Shown here piece after piece: positions 44,336-53,653 of a DNA stretch of 64,000 nt (the stretch's first letter is position 1; the number at the start of each line of letters is the position of its first letter). The translations under genes were made by a program, and so were the position numbers. Under the pieces are notes generated by a model. That model saw nothing but the letters and a program-made list of their open reading frames with translations, was not told the DNA's origin and did no database searches. Source of the DNA: Promethearchaeota archaeon (GTDB taxonomy: Archaea; Asgardarchaeota; Lokiarchaeia; Sigyniarchaeales; SOKP01); NCBI GenBank assembly GCA_016839745.1, contig JAEOTS010000045.1, forward strand, positions 1-64,000, in the 5' to 3' direction.

Positions 44336-45100
44336 ATGGATTATAACCTTGCAATAATCACTCAAGATCTTTCTAAAAATTATGGTAAGACACTTGCTGT
44401 AAAAAATCTGAATCTAAATGTGCCTTATGGTATAATATATGGGCTTCTCGGACCAAACGGAGCGGGAAAGACCACAACTGTCAAAATGCTTAATTCGATG
44501 ATTGAACCTAGTAGTGGTAATGCGAAAGTAATGAATTATGATATTATCACTCAAAAGAAGGAAGTTAAATTAAATTGTGGATATTTATCTGAATCACCAA
44601 GTTTGTATGAAAAACTCACCGCAAGAGAGTTTTTAGAGTTTGTAGGTGAATTGTATTACATTACTCCAAGAATGAATGCTAAGCGAATAAGTGAATTATT
44701 AGTTTTATTTGATCTAACTAATAAAGAAAATGATTTAATTAAAACATTTTCAAGAGGAATGAAACAAAAATTAGGATTGTGTGCGGCATTAATACATGAT
44801 CCGGAGATTATCTTCTTAGATGAACCTACATCAAACCTAGATCCCGAAACAAGCAGAACAGTTAAAGACCTTGTGTTGGATTTAGTGAAAAAAGTAAATA
44901 AAACTATTTTTCTCTGTACTCACTTACTCGATACTGCTGAAGAATTATGCGATAAAATTGGAATTATTAATAATGGGACCTTACTAATAGAGGGAAAACC
45001 ACGAGATTTAATCAAATCTGTTGATGCAAAAGATTTAGAAGATGCCTATTTAAAAATGTTGAGAATATCTAGGAATAAAGATGTATTATCCTGGAGATAG
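44336..45100 (+). CDS. ABC transporter ATP-binding protein (CcmA/DrrA type)
   Basis: A 254-residue cytoplasmic ATPase. Walker A GPNGAGKTT (near residue 40), signature FSRGMKQKLG (about 140), Walker B IIFLDEPTSNLDP (about 162) and the H-loop CTHLLD (about 200) are all present. The layout is that of ABC-2 export systems, in which the ATPase pairs with a separate membrane permease. No permease is adjacent; the closest candidate is the gene at 39516. The gene is flanked on both sides by minus-strand genes and probably transcribed alone. Substrate is unknown. Confidence 0.93.
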   Translation: MDYNLAIITQDLSKNYGKTLAVKNLNLNVPYGIIYGLLGPNGAGKTTTVKMLNSMIEPSSGNAKVMNYDIITQKKEVKLNCGYLSESPSLYEKLTAREFLEFVGELYYITPRMNAKRISELLVLFDLTNKENDLIKTFSRGMKQKLGLCAALIHDPEIIFLDEPTSNLDPETSRTVKDLVLDLVKKVNKTIFLCTHLLDTAEELCDKIGIINNGTLLIEGKPRDLIKSVDAKDLEDAYLKMLRISRNKDVLSWR

Positions 45101-45238
45101 CTAGGTAATTTTCGATCTTAATACCGCACTATCTTGATCTGATTCATTACATGCTGGAGTTAATTATTCTTGTAATAAAACTAACTATTTATCCCAAATG
45201 AAAATAATAAATATGCTACCTTATGATTATTAGCAGAT

Positions 45239-45259
45239 AAAAAAGAAAAGTAAAAAAAA
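45239..45259 (-). terminator. Oligo-T tract beyond the small protein at 45267
   Basis: A-rich run on the plus strand 8 to 28 bases beyond the stop of the minus-strand gene. It gives a T-rich tract on the transcribed strand, and no stem is visible. Confidence 0.35.
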
Positions 45260-45266
45260 TAGAAAC

Positions 45267-45503
45267 TTACGAACTAAGTAATTGAAATAGTATCGTAGCA
45301 TGAGGGATATAGAATTGGTCTTTAACTTTAATTACGACAGTATGAAAGTATTCAGCTAAACCTAAAAAACCCCTTATAACAGATTCGTCCTCTTCGAACT
45401 TAAATACTACTCTAGCTATAGCTGCGCCAGTACTAAAGTTGGCTTTTTCATACACCCTTTCATCGATTAAAGGAATTTTCAATTCGTTTACAATTTCATA
45501 CAC
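45267..45503 (-). CDS. Small hypothetical protein, GTG start, unrecognised
   Basis: A 78-residue frame with a GTG start. It reads as a compact alpha/beta protein: IVNELKIPLIDE, then ARVVFKFEEDESVIRGFLG and VVIKVKDQFYIPHATILFQ. The frame stays open about 25 codons further upstream (NIPKRELFIKRV) without ATG, GTG or TTG, so the true start may be earlier with a rare codon. No family was recognised. It stands alone on the minus strand between the ABC ATPase and the proline-rich gene. Existence is moderately supported by coding-like composition. Confidence 0.45.
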   Translation of the reverse strand: MYEIVNELKIPLIDERVYEKANFSTGAAIARVVFKFEEDESVIRGFLGLAEYFHTVVIKVKDQFYIPHATILFQLLSS

Positions 45504-45807
45504 ACGCTTAATGAAGAGTTCTCTCTTTGGAATATTAAAACACCTATTAATATTGAAAACTAATTATTATAGATACAAATGAAATATGATATATAATATA
45601 TTAGATTTGAACCTTTTAATTGTTTTTTTTTCCAAGAAATTTTTGATTAGACGGAACTTATTTAGTTAAGTTAAAATCTAAGATGCGATACAAGTATTAT
45701 AAAAAAATAAAAATAAAAATATAAATTAATATAATACAATTACTACTATAGCTATATATTATTCCATAATAAAAAAATAAAAAAAAATTAGAGGAATTGA
45801 TGGATCG
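45504..45807. other. AT-rich intergenic region, no gene seen
   Basis: About 300 bases of very AT-rich sequence between a minus-strand gene and the proline-rich gene. It holds several A-runs and TATATAT-like stretches near 45725-45775, any of which could serve as a promoter for the plus-strand gene. No convincing frame, stem or RNA was found. Confidence 0.4.
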
Positions 45808-46503
45808 TTGGTTTCGAAAGAATATAAGAAGATAGAGAGAGTCGTAAATTTTATGAAAAAAGGGTTAACATCCCTATCTGACGATTTAGAAGAAACTGTT
45901 AAAGGGATTAATGATTTTATAAAATCATTGGGTAAGGCATTGAAGGATTTGAAAGATGTCTCTATTGAACCAGAATTAAAAACTGTAAGCACATCCTCTA
46001 AAAAAGTCGTTGGTACCTCAACGGGACAAGCAAAAACTGCTGCTGCCAGTACGTTATTTAATTTACTGAGCGGTAGTCCCGGAGCAGTACAACAAGCGCC
46101 ACCAACTGCTACCGCGAGTACTTCACCTACGGTTGGGAGCCCTCCTAAATCACCTAGTGTTGGTCCTCCAAAAAGACCTGCAAGTGGGGTGCCTCCTAAA
46201 GCCCCAATAACTGGCGTAGCCCCTAAACGCTCTAATTTACCACCAGCACCAAAATTACCTCCCACTGCTGGAAGTGGTCCCCCCCAAGCACCAAATAAGG
46301 GAATAGTTCAAACTCCATCATTTGCCAAAAGACCTGCGGCTCCTGCAACAGGCGTTCCTGCAAGACCACCTGGCGCACCTACAGCACCTCCAGCGGTATC
46401 GGCTCCAGCAACGGCACCTCAAGCCGGCGGTGGATTAGGTTCTTTACGCGACGAGATGTTAGAAGAATTAAACCGCTTAAAGAAAATAATGAGAGGAGAT
46501 TAA
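45808..46503 (+). CDS. Proline/alanine-rich protein with coiled-coil ends, upstream of the actin gene
   Basis: A 231-residue protein. Residues 1-60 form a helical, charged region (FMKKGLTSLSDDLEETVKG and KALKDLKDV). Residues about 85-205 are proline/alanine-rich, with short runs such as PPKSP, PPKRP, LPPAPKLPP and ARPPGAP. A 25-residue helical tail follows (GSLRDEMLEELNRLKKIM). The start is taken as TTG at 45808; the ATG at 45853 is an alternative. The layout (proline-rich middle, helical tail) loosely resembles Ena/VASP-type proteins. The plus-strand order is this gene, PIG-L, actin homologue and winged-helix protein. Base composition in the proline part is more GC-rich than the surroundings, as expected from codon use. 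Function and profilin binding are inference. Confidence 0.72.
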   Translation: MVSKEYKKIERVVNFMKKGLTSLSDDLEETVKGINDFIKSLGKALKDLKDVSIEPELKTVSTSSKKVVGTSTGQAKTAAASTLFNLLSGSPGAVQQAPPTATASTSPTVGSPPKSPSVGPPKRPASGVPPKAPITGVAPKRSNLPPAPKLPPTAGSGPPQAPNKGIVQTPSFAKRPAAPATGVPARPPGAPTAPPAVSAPATAPQAGGGLGSLRDEMLEELNRLKKIMRGD

Positions 46504-46579
46504 GAAACAGACTTTACTACTTTTTGTTAGTCTTTTATATTAGGAATTTCTTAATTTTTACTTTCTCATTCAACAACTT

Positions 46580-46592
46580 TTTATTATAAATA
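46580..46592 (+). promoter_or_regulatory. Candidate TATA box of the PIG-L gene, leaderless layout
   Basis: TTTATTATAAATA is centred about 24 bases upstream of the ATG at 46610. With no Shine-Dalgarno site before that ATG, transcription would start at or near it, as in leaderless archaeal messages. Confidence 0.45.
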
Positions 46593-46609
46593 TCAGATAT
46601 TTAATATAG

Positions 46610-47356
46610 ATGGAGAATAACAATTCTATTATTAGCGATAACGGAATTCCTGTTGTAGTTCCTAAACGTATGTTAGTCTTTGCTGGTCACCCAGATGATG
46701 AAATTATATCATGTGGTGGAACGATACTTAAATATCAAGCTTTGGGATCTGAAGTATTCGTAGTTGTAGCAACAAGCGGATTAGGTGGATACGCAAAAAG
46801 CGAACAGAAAACCGAGATTGAAAAGCAAAGAAAGCAAGAACTTGAATTAATTCAGAAATCTTTGAAATGTAAAATCATCGAATTAGAGTATGTTGATTTA
46901 GAAGTCAATAGCGAACATATTTCAGAAATAACCAATTTAATAAGAGAGATTAGACCTCATGTTATTCTAATTCCTCATTATTCAGATTTCCACCGTGTTC
47001 ATAGGAATTTATCTTTAATTACAAAAGAAGCAATCTACCATTGTTCCACGGGTAAAGCATATGGAGGATATAAAAGAAATTGGACTCCATTAGGAGTTTA
47101 TTACTACGAATCCCCTTCTTGCAAGTTCCAATATGTAGAAGGTTCTGTTTTTATAATAGTAGATATTGAAAAATACTGGCGCGAGAAAAAAGAAATCTTC
47201 AATATTGTTTATCTTTCTCAGAAGGAGGTTTTAGAAAGAGTGCTAGAATGGGCTGAGGACACAGCAACTTTAAGAGGTAACGAAATTAATTCAACTTATG
47301 GGGAAGCTTTTATCCCCGAGACTACATATACTCCGTTGAAAATTTTATTATTATAG
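46610..47356 (+). CDS. PIG-L family deacetylase (LmbE-like)
   Basis: A 248-residue zinc-dependent deacetylase of the PIG-L/LmbE family (PF02585). The metal motif FAGHPDDEIISCGGT holds the conserved His-Pro-Asp-Asp, and HYSDFHRVHRNLS supplies the later His-x-x-His. In this family members remove N-acetyl groups from sugars or related molecules. The N-terminal VPKRMLVF strand is typical. It is 42 bases upstream of the actin homologue and probably cotranscribed with it. The substrate is not identifiable from sequence alone. Confidence 0.93.
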   Translation: MENNNSIISDNGIPVVVPKRMLVFAGHPDDEIISCGGTILKYQALGSEVFVVVATSGLGGYAKSEQKTEIEKQRKQELELIQKSLKCKIIELEYVDLEVNSEHISEITNLIREIRPHVILIPHYSDFHRVHRNLSLITKEAIYHCSTGKAYGGYKRNWTPLGVYYYESPSCKFQYVEGSVFIIVDIEKYWREKKEIFNIVYLSQKEVLERVLEWAEDTATLRGNEINSTYGEAFIPETTYTPLKILLL

Positions 47357-47398
47357 ATTCGAAATAACTAATACCAAACATAAAAAAATAAGGAAATT

Positions 47399-48514
47399 AT
47401 GGGTAATCTTACTGTTGTTTTAGATATTGGGCAGTTTTCAGCAAAAGCAGGATTTGCGGGAGAAGATATGCCGTCTCAAGTTTTCTTCACGATTGTAGGA
47501 ACCCCAAAATATAGACAAATTGATTACGAGTATTCAGGTATTAGAAAAGACGATTTTTATGTAGGAGATGAAATTCAATCAATAGGGTTATATAAGGTTT
47601 TTTACCCAATAAATAAAGGAATAATCAAGGACTGGCTTTCTTTTGAAAAAATAATTGATTACATTTTTTACAATTTAAGAGTAGATCCGAGCTTAGTTAA
47701 CATATTGTTTGCGGTTCATCCTTTATTTCCTTACAGCGATTTAAAGAAATTATTTGAATTATTCTTAGAAAAATATCAATGTAATGCGTTTTATCCTGTC
47801 TTAGATTCCATGCTTACTTTGTACGCAGGAGGTTTTCAAACAGGTTTAGTTGTAGAGATCGGAGATAGTCTTACAAGAATAACTCCTATCTATCAAGGAT
47901 ACAAACTAGATCACGCAATTAAACATGTTGATATTGGTGGAAGAACTTTAACGAGGTTCATGGAAAAAATATTAGGTGAAAAAGGATATTCGTCAGATTC
48001 TTCAATTAGGAGGGAACTTGTAAGAGCCTTAAAAGAAAAAGCGTGTTTTGTATCTCTTGATTATAAAGAGGATTTGAAGAGAGTTGAGCAATACGAAAAG
48101 GAATATTCTTTACCGGACGGCTCAACAATTTTTTTAGCTAGAGAAAGGTTCGAAGTACCAGAATTATTGTTCAATCCATCATTGGAATTAGAGGAGATTT
48201 CTCTCCCAGAAGCAATAATGGATGTTATTGAGATGTGCGACTTAGATGTTCGTCCAGACTTATTAAACAACATTTTTTTATCGGGAGGTTCTTCTATGTT
48301 TCCCAATATCAAATCCCGAATTTATCAAGAATTAGAAATTGAATTAGCTCGCCGAAATAAAAAAAATCAAGTCATTAAAATAATAGCTCCCAGGGAGCGC
48401 ATTTTCTCTGTTTGGGTTGGAGGATCGATTTTGGCAATGATCCCTGAATTCGAGCAGAATTGGATAACCAGAGCGAAATATTACAATGAAGGTATCCCTG
48501 ACGATCTTCTATGA
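47399..48514 (+). CDS. Actin-family protein (Asgard actin/ARP-like)
   Basis: A 371-residue protein aligning end to end with eukaryotic actin. Phosphate-1 motif is VLDIGQFSAKAGFAGED, followed by GDEIQS, YPINKGIIKDW, PIYQGYKLDHAI, GGRTLT, LDYKEDL, IFLSGGSSMFPNI and IIAPRERIFSVWVGGSILA. Residue changes by eye: actin Gln137 falls on Asp (VLDSMLTLY), His161 on Arg (GDSLTRITP) and Asp154 on Glu (VEIGD). Actin-like assembly and nucleotide binding are expected, but ATP hydrolysis may be weakened. The N-terminal Asp11 is retained. Whether this is the main cytoskeletal actin or an actin-related protein is uncertain; the changed residues and lower similarity favour ARP. Confidence 0.95.
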   Translation: MGNLTVVLDIGQFSAKAGFAGEDMPSQVFFTIVGTPKYRQIDYEYSGIRKDDFYVGDEIQSIGLYKVFYPINKGIIKDWLSFEKIIDYIFYNLRVDPSLVNILFAVHPLFPYSDLKKLFELFLEKYQCNAFYPVLDSMLTLYAGGFQTGLVVEIGDSLTRITPIYQGYKLDHAIKHVDIGGRTLTRFMEKILGEKGYSSDSSIRRELVRALKEKACFVSLDYKEDLKRVEQYEKEYSLPDGSTIFLARERFEVPELLFNPSLELEEISLPEAIMDVIEMCDLDVRPDLLNNIFLSGGSSMFPNIKSRIYQELEIELARRNKKNQVIKIIAPRERIFSVWVGGSILAMIPEFEQNWITRAKYYNEGIPDDLL

Positions 48515-48646
48515 ATCATCGCTTTAGATTCAAGCATCTGTTTTTCAAAGTATCAGAGTAATATTACAAGCGTATTACAGTTTTTTAAAAATATTATTCT
48601 GGTATTATATCTTAGTAGAACTTTATCTCAAGTAGAGTGTTAAAAA

Positions 48647-49012
48647 ATGGAAGGTCCTCAAAATACGAGTTTCGAACAAACTAAAATTCTTAAAAGGTAC
48701 TATAAGCCAGATTACTCTCAATTATTTAACAAATTAAAGAACATAAAAACTCCCGTGAAAAACGAAATTTTAATTTCCTTACTTGACGGAAATTGGCACA
48801 CAGAGTTAGACTTAATTAGAGTAGCTAAACAAAAAATGAAATATATGGGTGCTGTAACCTTAGGGACTATGATTCTTTCTTTAAATCATCACTTAAAAAA
48901 CGATTATGTTGAAAGGAAAGTGATAAACGGAAAGCTGTCTTACAGAATATCAGATAACTACGTAGGTCTTACTCGAGCTGCATATAACAAATATAGTTTT
49001 AAAATGGACTAA
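48647..49012 (+). CDS. Winged-helix-like protein
   Basis: A 121-residue protein. ILISLLDGNWHTELDLIRVAKQ and the later DYVERKVINGKLSYRISDNYVGL have the helix-turn-helix and beta-hairpin wing spacing of winged-helix DNA-binding proteins. The N-terminal 30 residues are polar. It lies 132 bases beyond the actin stop and may be transcribed separately. It could be a regulator of the region or a complex subunit; the DNA target is unknown. Confidence 0.65.
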   Translation: MEGPQNTSFEQTKILKRYYKPDYSQLFNKLKNIKTPVKNEILISLLDGNWHTELDLIRVAKQKMKYMGAVTLGTMILSLNHHLKNDYVERKVINGKLSYRISDNYVGLTRAAYNKYSFKMD

Positions 49013-49034
49013 CTTCAAATTAAATAAACTTTTT

Positions 49035-51221
49035 TTAATTTCTTTTTACGCACTGATCTTTAGAAATTTGATAACCTGAGCAACTAGAACAAAAACCATT
49101 AGTTTCTTCTTTATACCTATTACTCCAACATTTTGGACAAATATAATATACAGTAGTTTTATTTTTGTTCCTTTTTAGGATCTTAAACACATTAAAACCG
49201 CATTTTAAACAAGTCGTAGATTTTAATATGGTAATCCTACCAGTTTTTGGAACTGGGAGGTAAGTCTTACAACTTCTATCAGAACACGCAAGGAATCTTT
49301 TTTTTTGTGAAGTAGTGACTAAGCTCATGGGATTAGTATTGCAAGTTGGGCATTTAGAAGTAGTTTGAGGAAAACTTTTCTGTGTAGAATTTTGTTGCAT
49401 TGCCGTTTTTAAATTATCTTTCACGCTATCAAATTGGAAAGTTATCGCTTTTTTATTATTACGGAATTTATCAAATAAATCGAGGAAGAGCTTTTTTACT
49501 GTAGTAACCACACTATCCATTGTTTTCCTATTTTCTTTGACGTCTTCAAGTAACTTTTCAACAAATCTGGTAAAATCAGGCTTTAAAAATGGTAACCACA
49601 CTTTAATTAATTCACTAATAAGAAATTTACCCCATTCAGTTATTTTAAAGCGATTTTTAGCAATTCTATAGATTAATTTACGATCTACTAGAATCTTAAT
49701 TATAGTGGGACGAGTGGATTTTGTTCCTAGGTGTTCTTTCTCCATTAGTTTTAATAAAGTTGTATCTGTGTAATGGGGAAGTGGTTGAGTTTCTTTTTCG
49801 TTCAAAAAGATTTTATTAACCGGAAGTTCCTTAACTTGAATCTCGAATAATGGTTGATAAACTTTTTTCAAAAATGGAGCGATTTCGTAAAATCCACTTT
49901 GAGTTAACGCCACGATTTGAGATGCAAATACTTCATCTTTGATGGATAACTTTAATTTGGTCCTCAATTCTTTTGCTTGTTTACCAAAAAGGGCTAAATA
50001 ATGGCGAGCTAAAATATCGTATACTTTTTTCTCGAGATCGTTCTCAAATTTAGAGCTTTTTTGCTCTAGGCTTACCAATGGAGTAATGGGTGGATGATCT
50101 CCAGCATCAACTTTTCCGGTTGTTGGATTCATTCTATTTTCCTTAAATAGATTTACTGTGTAAGATCCATAGTTAATGTGTGGTTTGAAATTTTTAAGAT
50201 ATTGAATATGATCAAAAGTGGAGTTGTATTTATCGCTATCAGTTCTTGGGTAAGAGATAATCTGATTTAAGTAGAGTGAATTCATAGTATTCATAGCCGC
50301 TCTTGCGCTAATTCTTAAAGTCTTTGTTAACAATACCAGAGCTTTAGAAGTGTTTAAAGGTGTTGGCGGATTAATTACTACGGATTCTTTTGTATTGTTT
50401 AAAATTATAGCGATTTTCTCGTCTTTAATTTTTTGGAAAATAGCTTTTGCTTCAGATTCTTTCTCTTTAACGAAAGGATTCTTAGTATGCACAGCTTTAA
50501 TATTATAATTTTTATGCTCTAAATTGGCTGTAATTGTCCAGTATGGTTCAGGAATAAATTGTTCGATCTCAAGGTCTCTTAAATATATTAAATAGAGTAG
50601 AGAAGTCTGTACTCTTCCTATCGATACAAATTTATTATTAATCTCGTTCAATATCGGTTTGAATGTATTAGTGACTTCTCTAGTGCTTGAAAAACCGATG
50701 AAAGCGTCAATAATCGCTCTTGCTTCACCTGATTCTCCCCAACTCCATTTAGGAGGAATTAGATTTCTATATTTTGAAACGATCTCCTTTTTCTCTAATG
50801 AACTTAACCATAGTTGGTTAACTTTAATACTTCTATTAGCCTTAATAATAAAGGGTAGCGCGTCAAAAAGACCTATATTACACCCTTCAATGTCTGCATC
50901 AGTAGCAATCACACATTCATCGCACAATTTAGAGAATTCGATTAAAGTTTTAATATATGGACTGGCATAACTTATAGCCACTTTATCAATTGATTTTGGA
51001 TTTGTAATGATTTCTCTCGGATCTGATTTAGCCCAGCTTTTATATTGAGCGGTATTTCTATATTCTAAAATATGTCCTCGAAGAGGAACAACATAGATAT
51101 TCTTAGAAGGTATATGATAGACATGTAGGAACTTAGTTTTGCTTATAATGGTAACAGGTCCTAACGCTTCTGCGATTCCTTTAGCAGCTTTATTTTTTTC
51201 AGAAATTATTAAAATCGGCAT
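49035..51221 (-). CDS. topA: DNA topoisomerase IA (archaeal TopA)
   Basis: A 728-residue type IA topoisomerase. The TOPRIM domain starts with MPILIISEKNKAAKGIAEAL and carries ATDADIEGCNIG (D-x-D-x-E). SIGRVQTSLLYLI and ISYPRTDSDKY supply the catalytic Tyr region near residue 325. The C-terminus has Cys-rich ribbons: CPTCN...CSDRSC, CLKCGF...CPKCW, and CSSCSG. It relaxes negatively supercoiled DNA through a covalent Tyr-DNA link. Length and order match archaeal topoisomerase I. There is no helicase part, so it is not reverse gyrase. It converges on the winged-helix gene. Confidence 0.95.
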   Translation of the reverse strand: MPILIISEKNKAAKGIAEALGPVTIISKTKFLHVYHIPSKNIYVVPLRGHILEYRNTAQYKSWAKSDPREIITNPKSIDKVAISYASPYIKTLIEFSKLCDECVIATDADIEGCNIGLFDALPFIIKANRSIKVNQLWLSSLEKKEIVSKYRNLIPPKWSWGESGEARAIIDAFIGFSSTREVTNTFKPILNEINNKFVSIGRVQTSLLYLIYLRDLEIEQFIPEPYWTITANLEHKNYNIKAVHTKNPFVKEKESEAKAIFQKIKDEKIAIILNNTKESVVINPPTPLNTSKALVLLTKTLRISARAAMNTMNSLYLNQIISYPRTDSDKYNSTFDHIQYLKNFKPHINYGSYTVNLFKENRMNPTTGKVDAGDHPPITPLVSLEQKSSKFENDLEKKVYDILARHYLALFGKQAKELRTKLKLSIKDEVFASQIVALTQSGFYEIAPFLKKVYQPLFEIQVKELPVNKIFLNEKETQPLPHYTDTTLLKLMEKEHLGTKSTRPTIIKILVDRKLIYRIAKNRFKITEWGKFLISELIKVWLPFLKPDFTRFVEKLLEDVKENRKTMDSVVTTVKKLFLDLFDKFRNNKKAITFQFDSVKDNLKTAMQQNSTQKSFPQTTSKCPTCNTNPMSLVTTSQKKRFLACSDRSCKTYLPVPKTGRITILKSTTCLKCGFNVFKILKRNKNKTTVYYICPKCWSNRYKEETNGFCSSCSGYQISKDQCVKRN

Positions 51222-51406
51222 TAGATTTTTTGTTTTATGCCATACATTATTTAGATAATTTATAATTCAAGGATTTATAAATAACAATAGATTTACGTAT
51301 TTCTAATTGATGTTAAATAATACTCTCTAATTTGAATACAAAAATTCAGCTTATTATAATTTCTCATTGTAGATATTTAATTGTTCTGTAATCTAAAAAA
51401 ATAAGT

Positions 51407-53407
51407 TTACTGTTTTGGGAGAACAAAGCTAAATTCAGTACCCAAATCTCTTCCTTTTGACTCAGCCCAAATTTTTCCTCCATGTGCTTCTATAAAACCT
51501 TTAGCGATGTACAACCCTAATCCACTTCCTTTATCTAGAGTAGAGTATCCTTCAATACCTTGTTCTATTGTAACGAACTTACCGAATAACTTTTGCATTT
51601 CTTCAGGTGTTAAACCTTTTCCGTTATCCTTTATACTAAAAACGAAAGTCTCATCATCTTCAATATTAGAGATAATAACTTTTCCATCCTTCGGAGTAAA
51701 TTTGATAGCATTTGATAATAGATTCAAAAAAACTTGTGAAATTCTGAACTGATCTACTTTTAACTTAAGATTTTCTGAGATTTCAAGGTTAATTGTTAAA
51801 TTTTTTTGTCCAATTTGAAACTCTAAATCAGAAATACAGTTACTTATTATATCGTGAATGTTTTCTTCTCTTTTCACTAACTCTATTTTTTTTGCCTCGA
51901 TTTTCATTACATCTAACAATCGATTAATATACCCTTCTAAGCGTTTGACATTATTCAAAACTCGATTTAAATCCTCCTTAACTTCCTCTTTCAATCCCTT
52001 TTCTCTTAATAGTATCAAATCAATGTATCCTCCAACAGAGATTAATGGAGTTTTCAAATCATGAGCAGCAATACTAATAAAATCAGTTTTCAATCGATCT
52101 AATTCTTTCAATTCGATATTTTGTTCTCTTAATATTCGCTCCGATTCTTTTAATTTTTCCTCAGCGAGTTTCTTTTCTGTTATGTCCTGAATAATAACTT
52201 GAACCATTTGTTTTCCACTTATATTGATGCTTGACAGTTCAGATTCAACCCAGATCAATTCTTTTTCTTTATTATATATTTCGGTAATTTGAGGTTTCAT
52301 AATTGGATTATCTGGTTCTCCTTTAGACATTAAATCCCGAAGTATTCTTAACCCGGGTTTTGTTTCATTGGGAAAAATTCTTGTGAGAGTTAAATAATTT
52401 TTATCGAGAATATCTTCTTTTTTGTATCCAAACAGTTCTGTTGTTTTTGTATTCATATCAACGATTTTACCATTATAATCCATAAGTACGATGCTAAATG
52501 GTGAATTCTCAAATAAATGTCGATATTTTTCTTCAGATTCTTTTAATTTTTGCTCAGCAATTTTACGCTCAGTAATATCTATTACAGAACCGATTGCTTC
52601 AATAGGATTTCCTTCGTTATCCTTTAATAATTCAACTTCATCACGCATCCAGTGATAAGTCCCATTCTTTAATTTGAAGCGGTAATCATATATTGCTACA
52701 AATTCTTTTTCAATTAAGTCTGAAAGTTCTGTTAAAACATGTTCTTTATCATCAGGATGGATTTTATTGAGCCAAAATTCTGAGTTATTCATAAAATCTT
52801 CCGAGGAATAACCCCATTTCTTTAGGACATTATCACTTATAAAAGTAGCTCCATAATCTCCTACAACTTTCGATGTATAAATTATTGCCGGATTAGAAGA
52901 AACTAGAAATTTGAATCTCTCTTCGGATTCTTTTAACTTTTGCTCTGCATGTTTTCGTTCTGTGATGTCTGTGACTGAGATTAAATCAGCCGGTCTACCC
53001 ATGTAATCTACGGATCTAGAATAAATATCTATCCATCTAATTTCTCCCGACTTATTAATGATTCGAAACTGATAGTTAGTTAAATAATCCTTTAAACCTC
53101 TTTGTTTTTTCTCGAGCTGTTCTAAAACCCAAATTCTATCTTTCGGATGGATCAAATCAAAAATTTTTATTGGGCTCAAATGCATTGTTTCCTCCACAGT
53201 ATATCCTGTTAGAACTGTAGATTGCTTGTTAACATACTTTATTTTATTGTCTTGGATAATTGCGATTCCCATTAGAGAGTTATCTGCAATGGTTTTGAAT
53301 TTTTCTTCTAAATCTTTAAGTTCTTTAGTGCCTTCCTCTAACTTTTTTTCCAATTCTTTATTTAATACCATAAGTTCTTCTTTAGACACTGATATATTCA
53401 CCTTCAT
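51407..53407 (-). CDS. Multi-PAS sensor histidine kinase
   Basis: A 666-residue signalling kinase with an N-terminal coiled coil, three PAS domains (about 40-155, 165-285 and 290-415), a HisKA dimerisation domain with SIAAHDLKTPLISVGGY (phospho-acceptor His), and a HATPase domain with NAIKFTPKDG, KDNGKGLT and GSGLGLYIAKGF. No signal peptide or TM segment is visible, so it probably senses an intracellular signal through the PAS domains. No response regulator lies nearby, so the partner is unknown. Confidence 0.95.
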   Translation of the reverse strand: MKVNISVSKEELMVLNKELEKKLEEGTKELKDLEEKFKTIADNSLMGIAIIQDNKIKYVNKQSTVLTGYTVEETMHLSPIKIFDLIHPKDRIWVLEQLEKKQRGLKDYLTNYQFRIINKSGEIRWIDIYSRSVDYMGRPADLISVTDITERKHAEQKLKESEERFKFLVSSNPAIIYTSKVVGDYGATFISDNVLKKWGYSSEDFMNNSEFWLNKIHPDDKEHVLTELSDLIEKEFVAIYDYRFKLKNGTYHWMRDEVELLKDNEGNPIEAIGSVIDITERKIAEQKLKESEEKYRHLFENSPFSIVLMDYNGKIVDMNTKTTELFGYKKEDILDKNYLTLTRIFPNETKPGLRILRDLMSKGEPDNPIMKPQITEIYNKEKELIWVESELSSINISGKQMVQVIIQDITEKKLAEEKLKESERILREQNIELKELDRLKTDFISIAAHDLKTPLISVGGYIDLILLREKGLKEEVKEDLNRVLNNVKRLEGYINRLLDVMKIEAKKIELVKREENIHDIISNCISDLEFQIGQKNLTINLEISENLKLKVDQFRISQVFLNLLSNAIKFTPKDGKVIISNIEDDETFVFSIKDNGKGLTPEEMQKLFGKFVTIEQGIEGYSTLDKGSGLGLYIAKGFIEAHGGKIWAESKGRDLGTEFSFVLPKQ

Positions 53408-53653
53408 AGTTTATATTAAAACCAAAATTTAAGTCATTACAATATTCTGTAAGGACTTGACCAATATTATACCCAAAATCAAAACTTGACGCCATTTTTA
53501 GCCAAAACCTCTTAAACTTATAAGATATAAAGTCCCTAATTTATATTCTAGTAAAGATTTTTAATAATGTTATTCTTTCCTTAAAATTGTAGTATAAAAA
53601 AATTAAAGAGAAATTTCTGATCTTTAATATACTAATAGTTATTAAATGATATA

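Noticed and set aside
45759..46265. Minus-strand frame opposite the proline-rich gene
   Set aside because: It is a glycine-rich shadow of proline codons on the plus strand, and the plus-strand protein has sensible helical ends.
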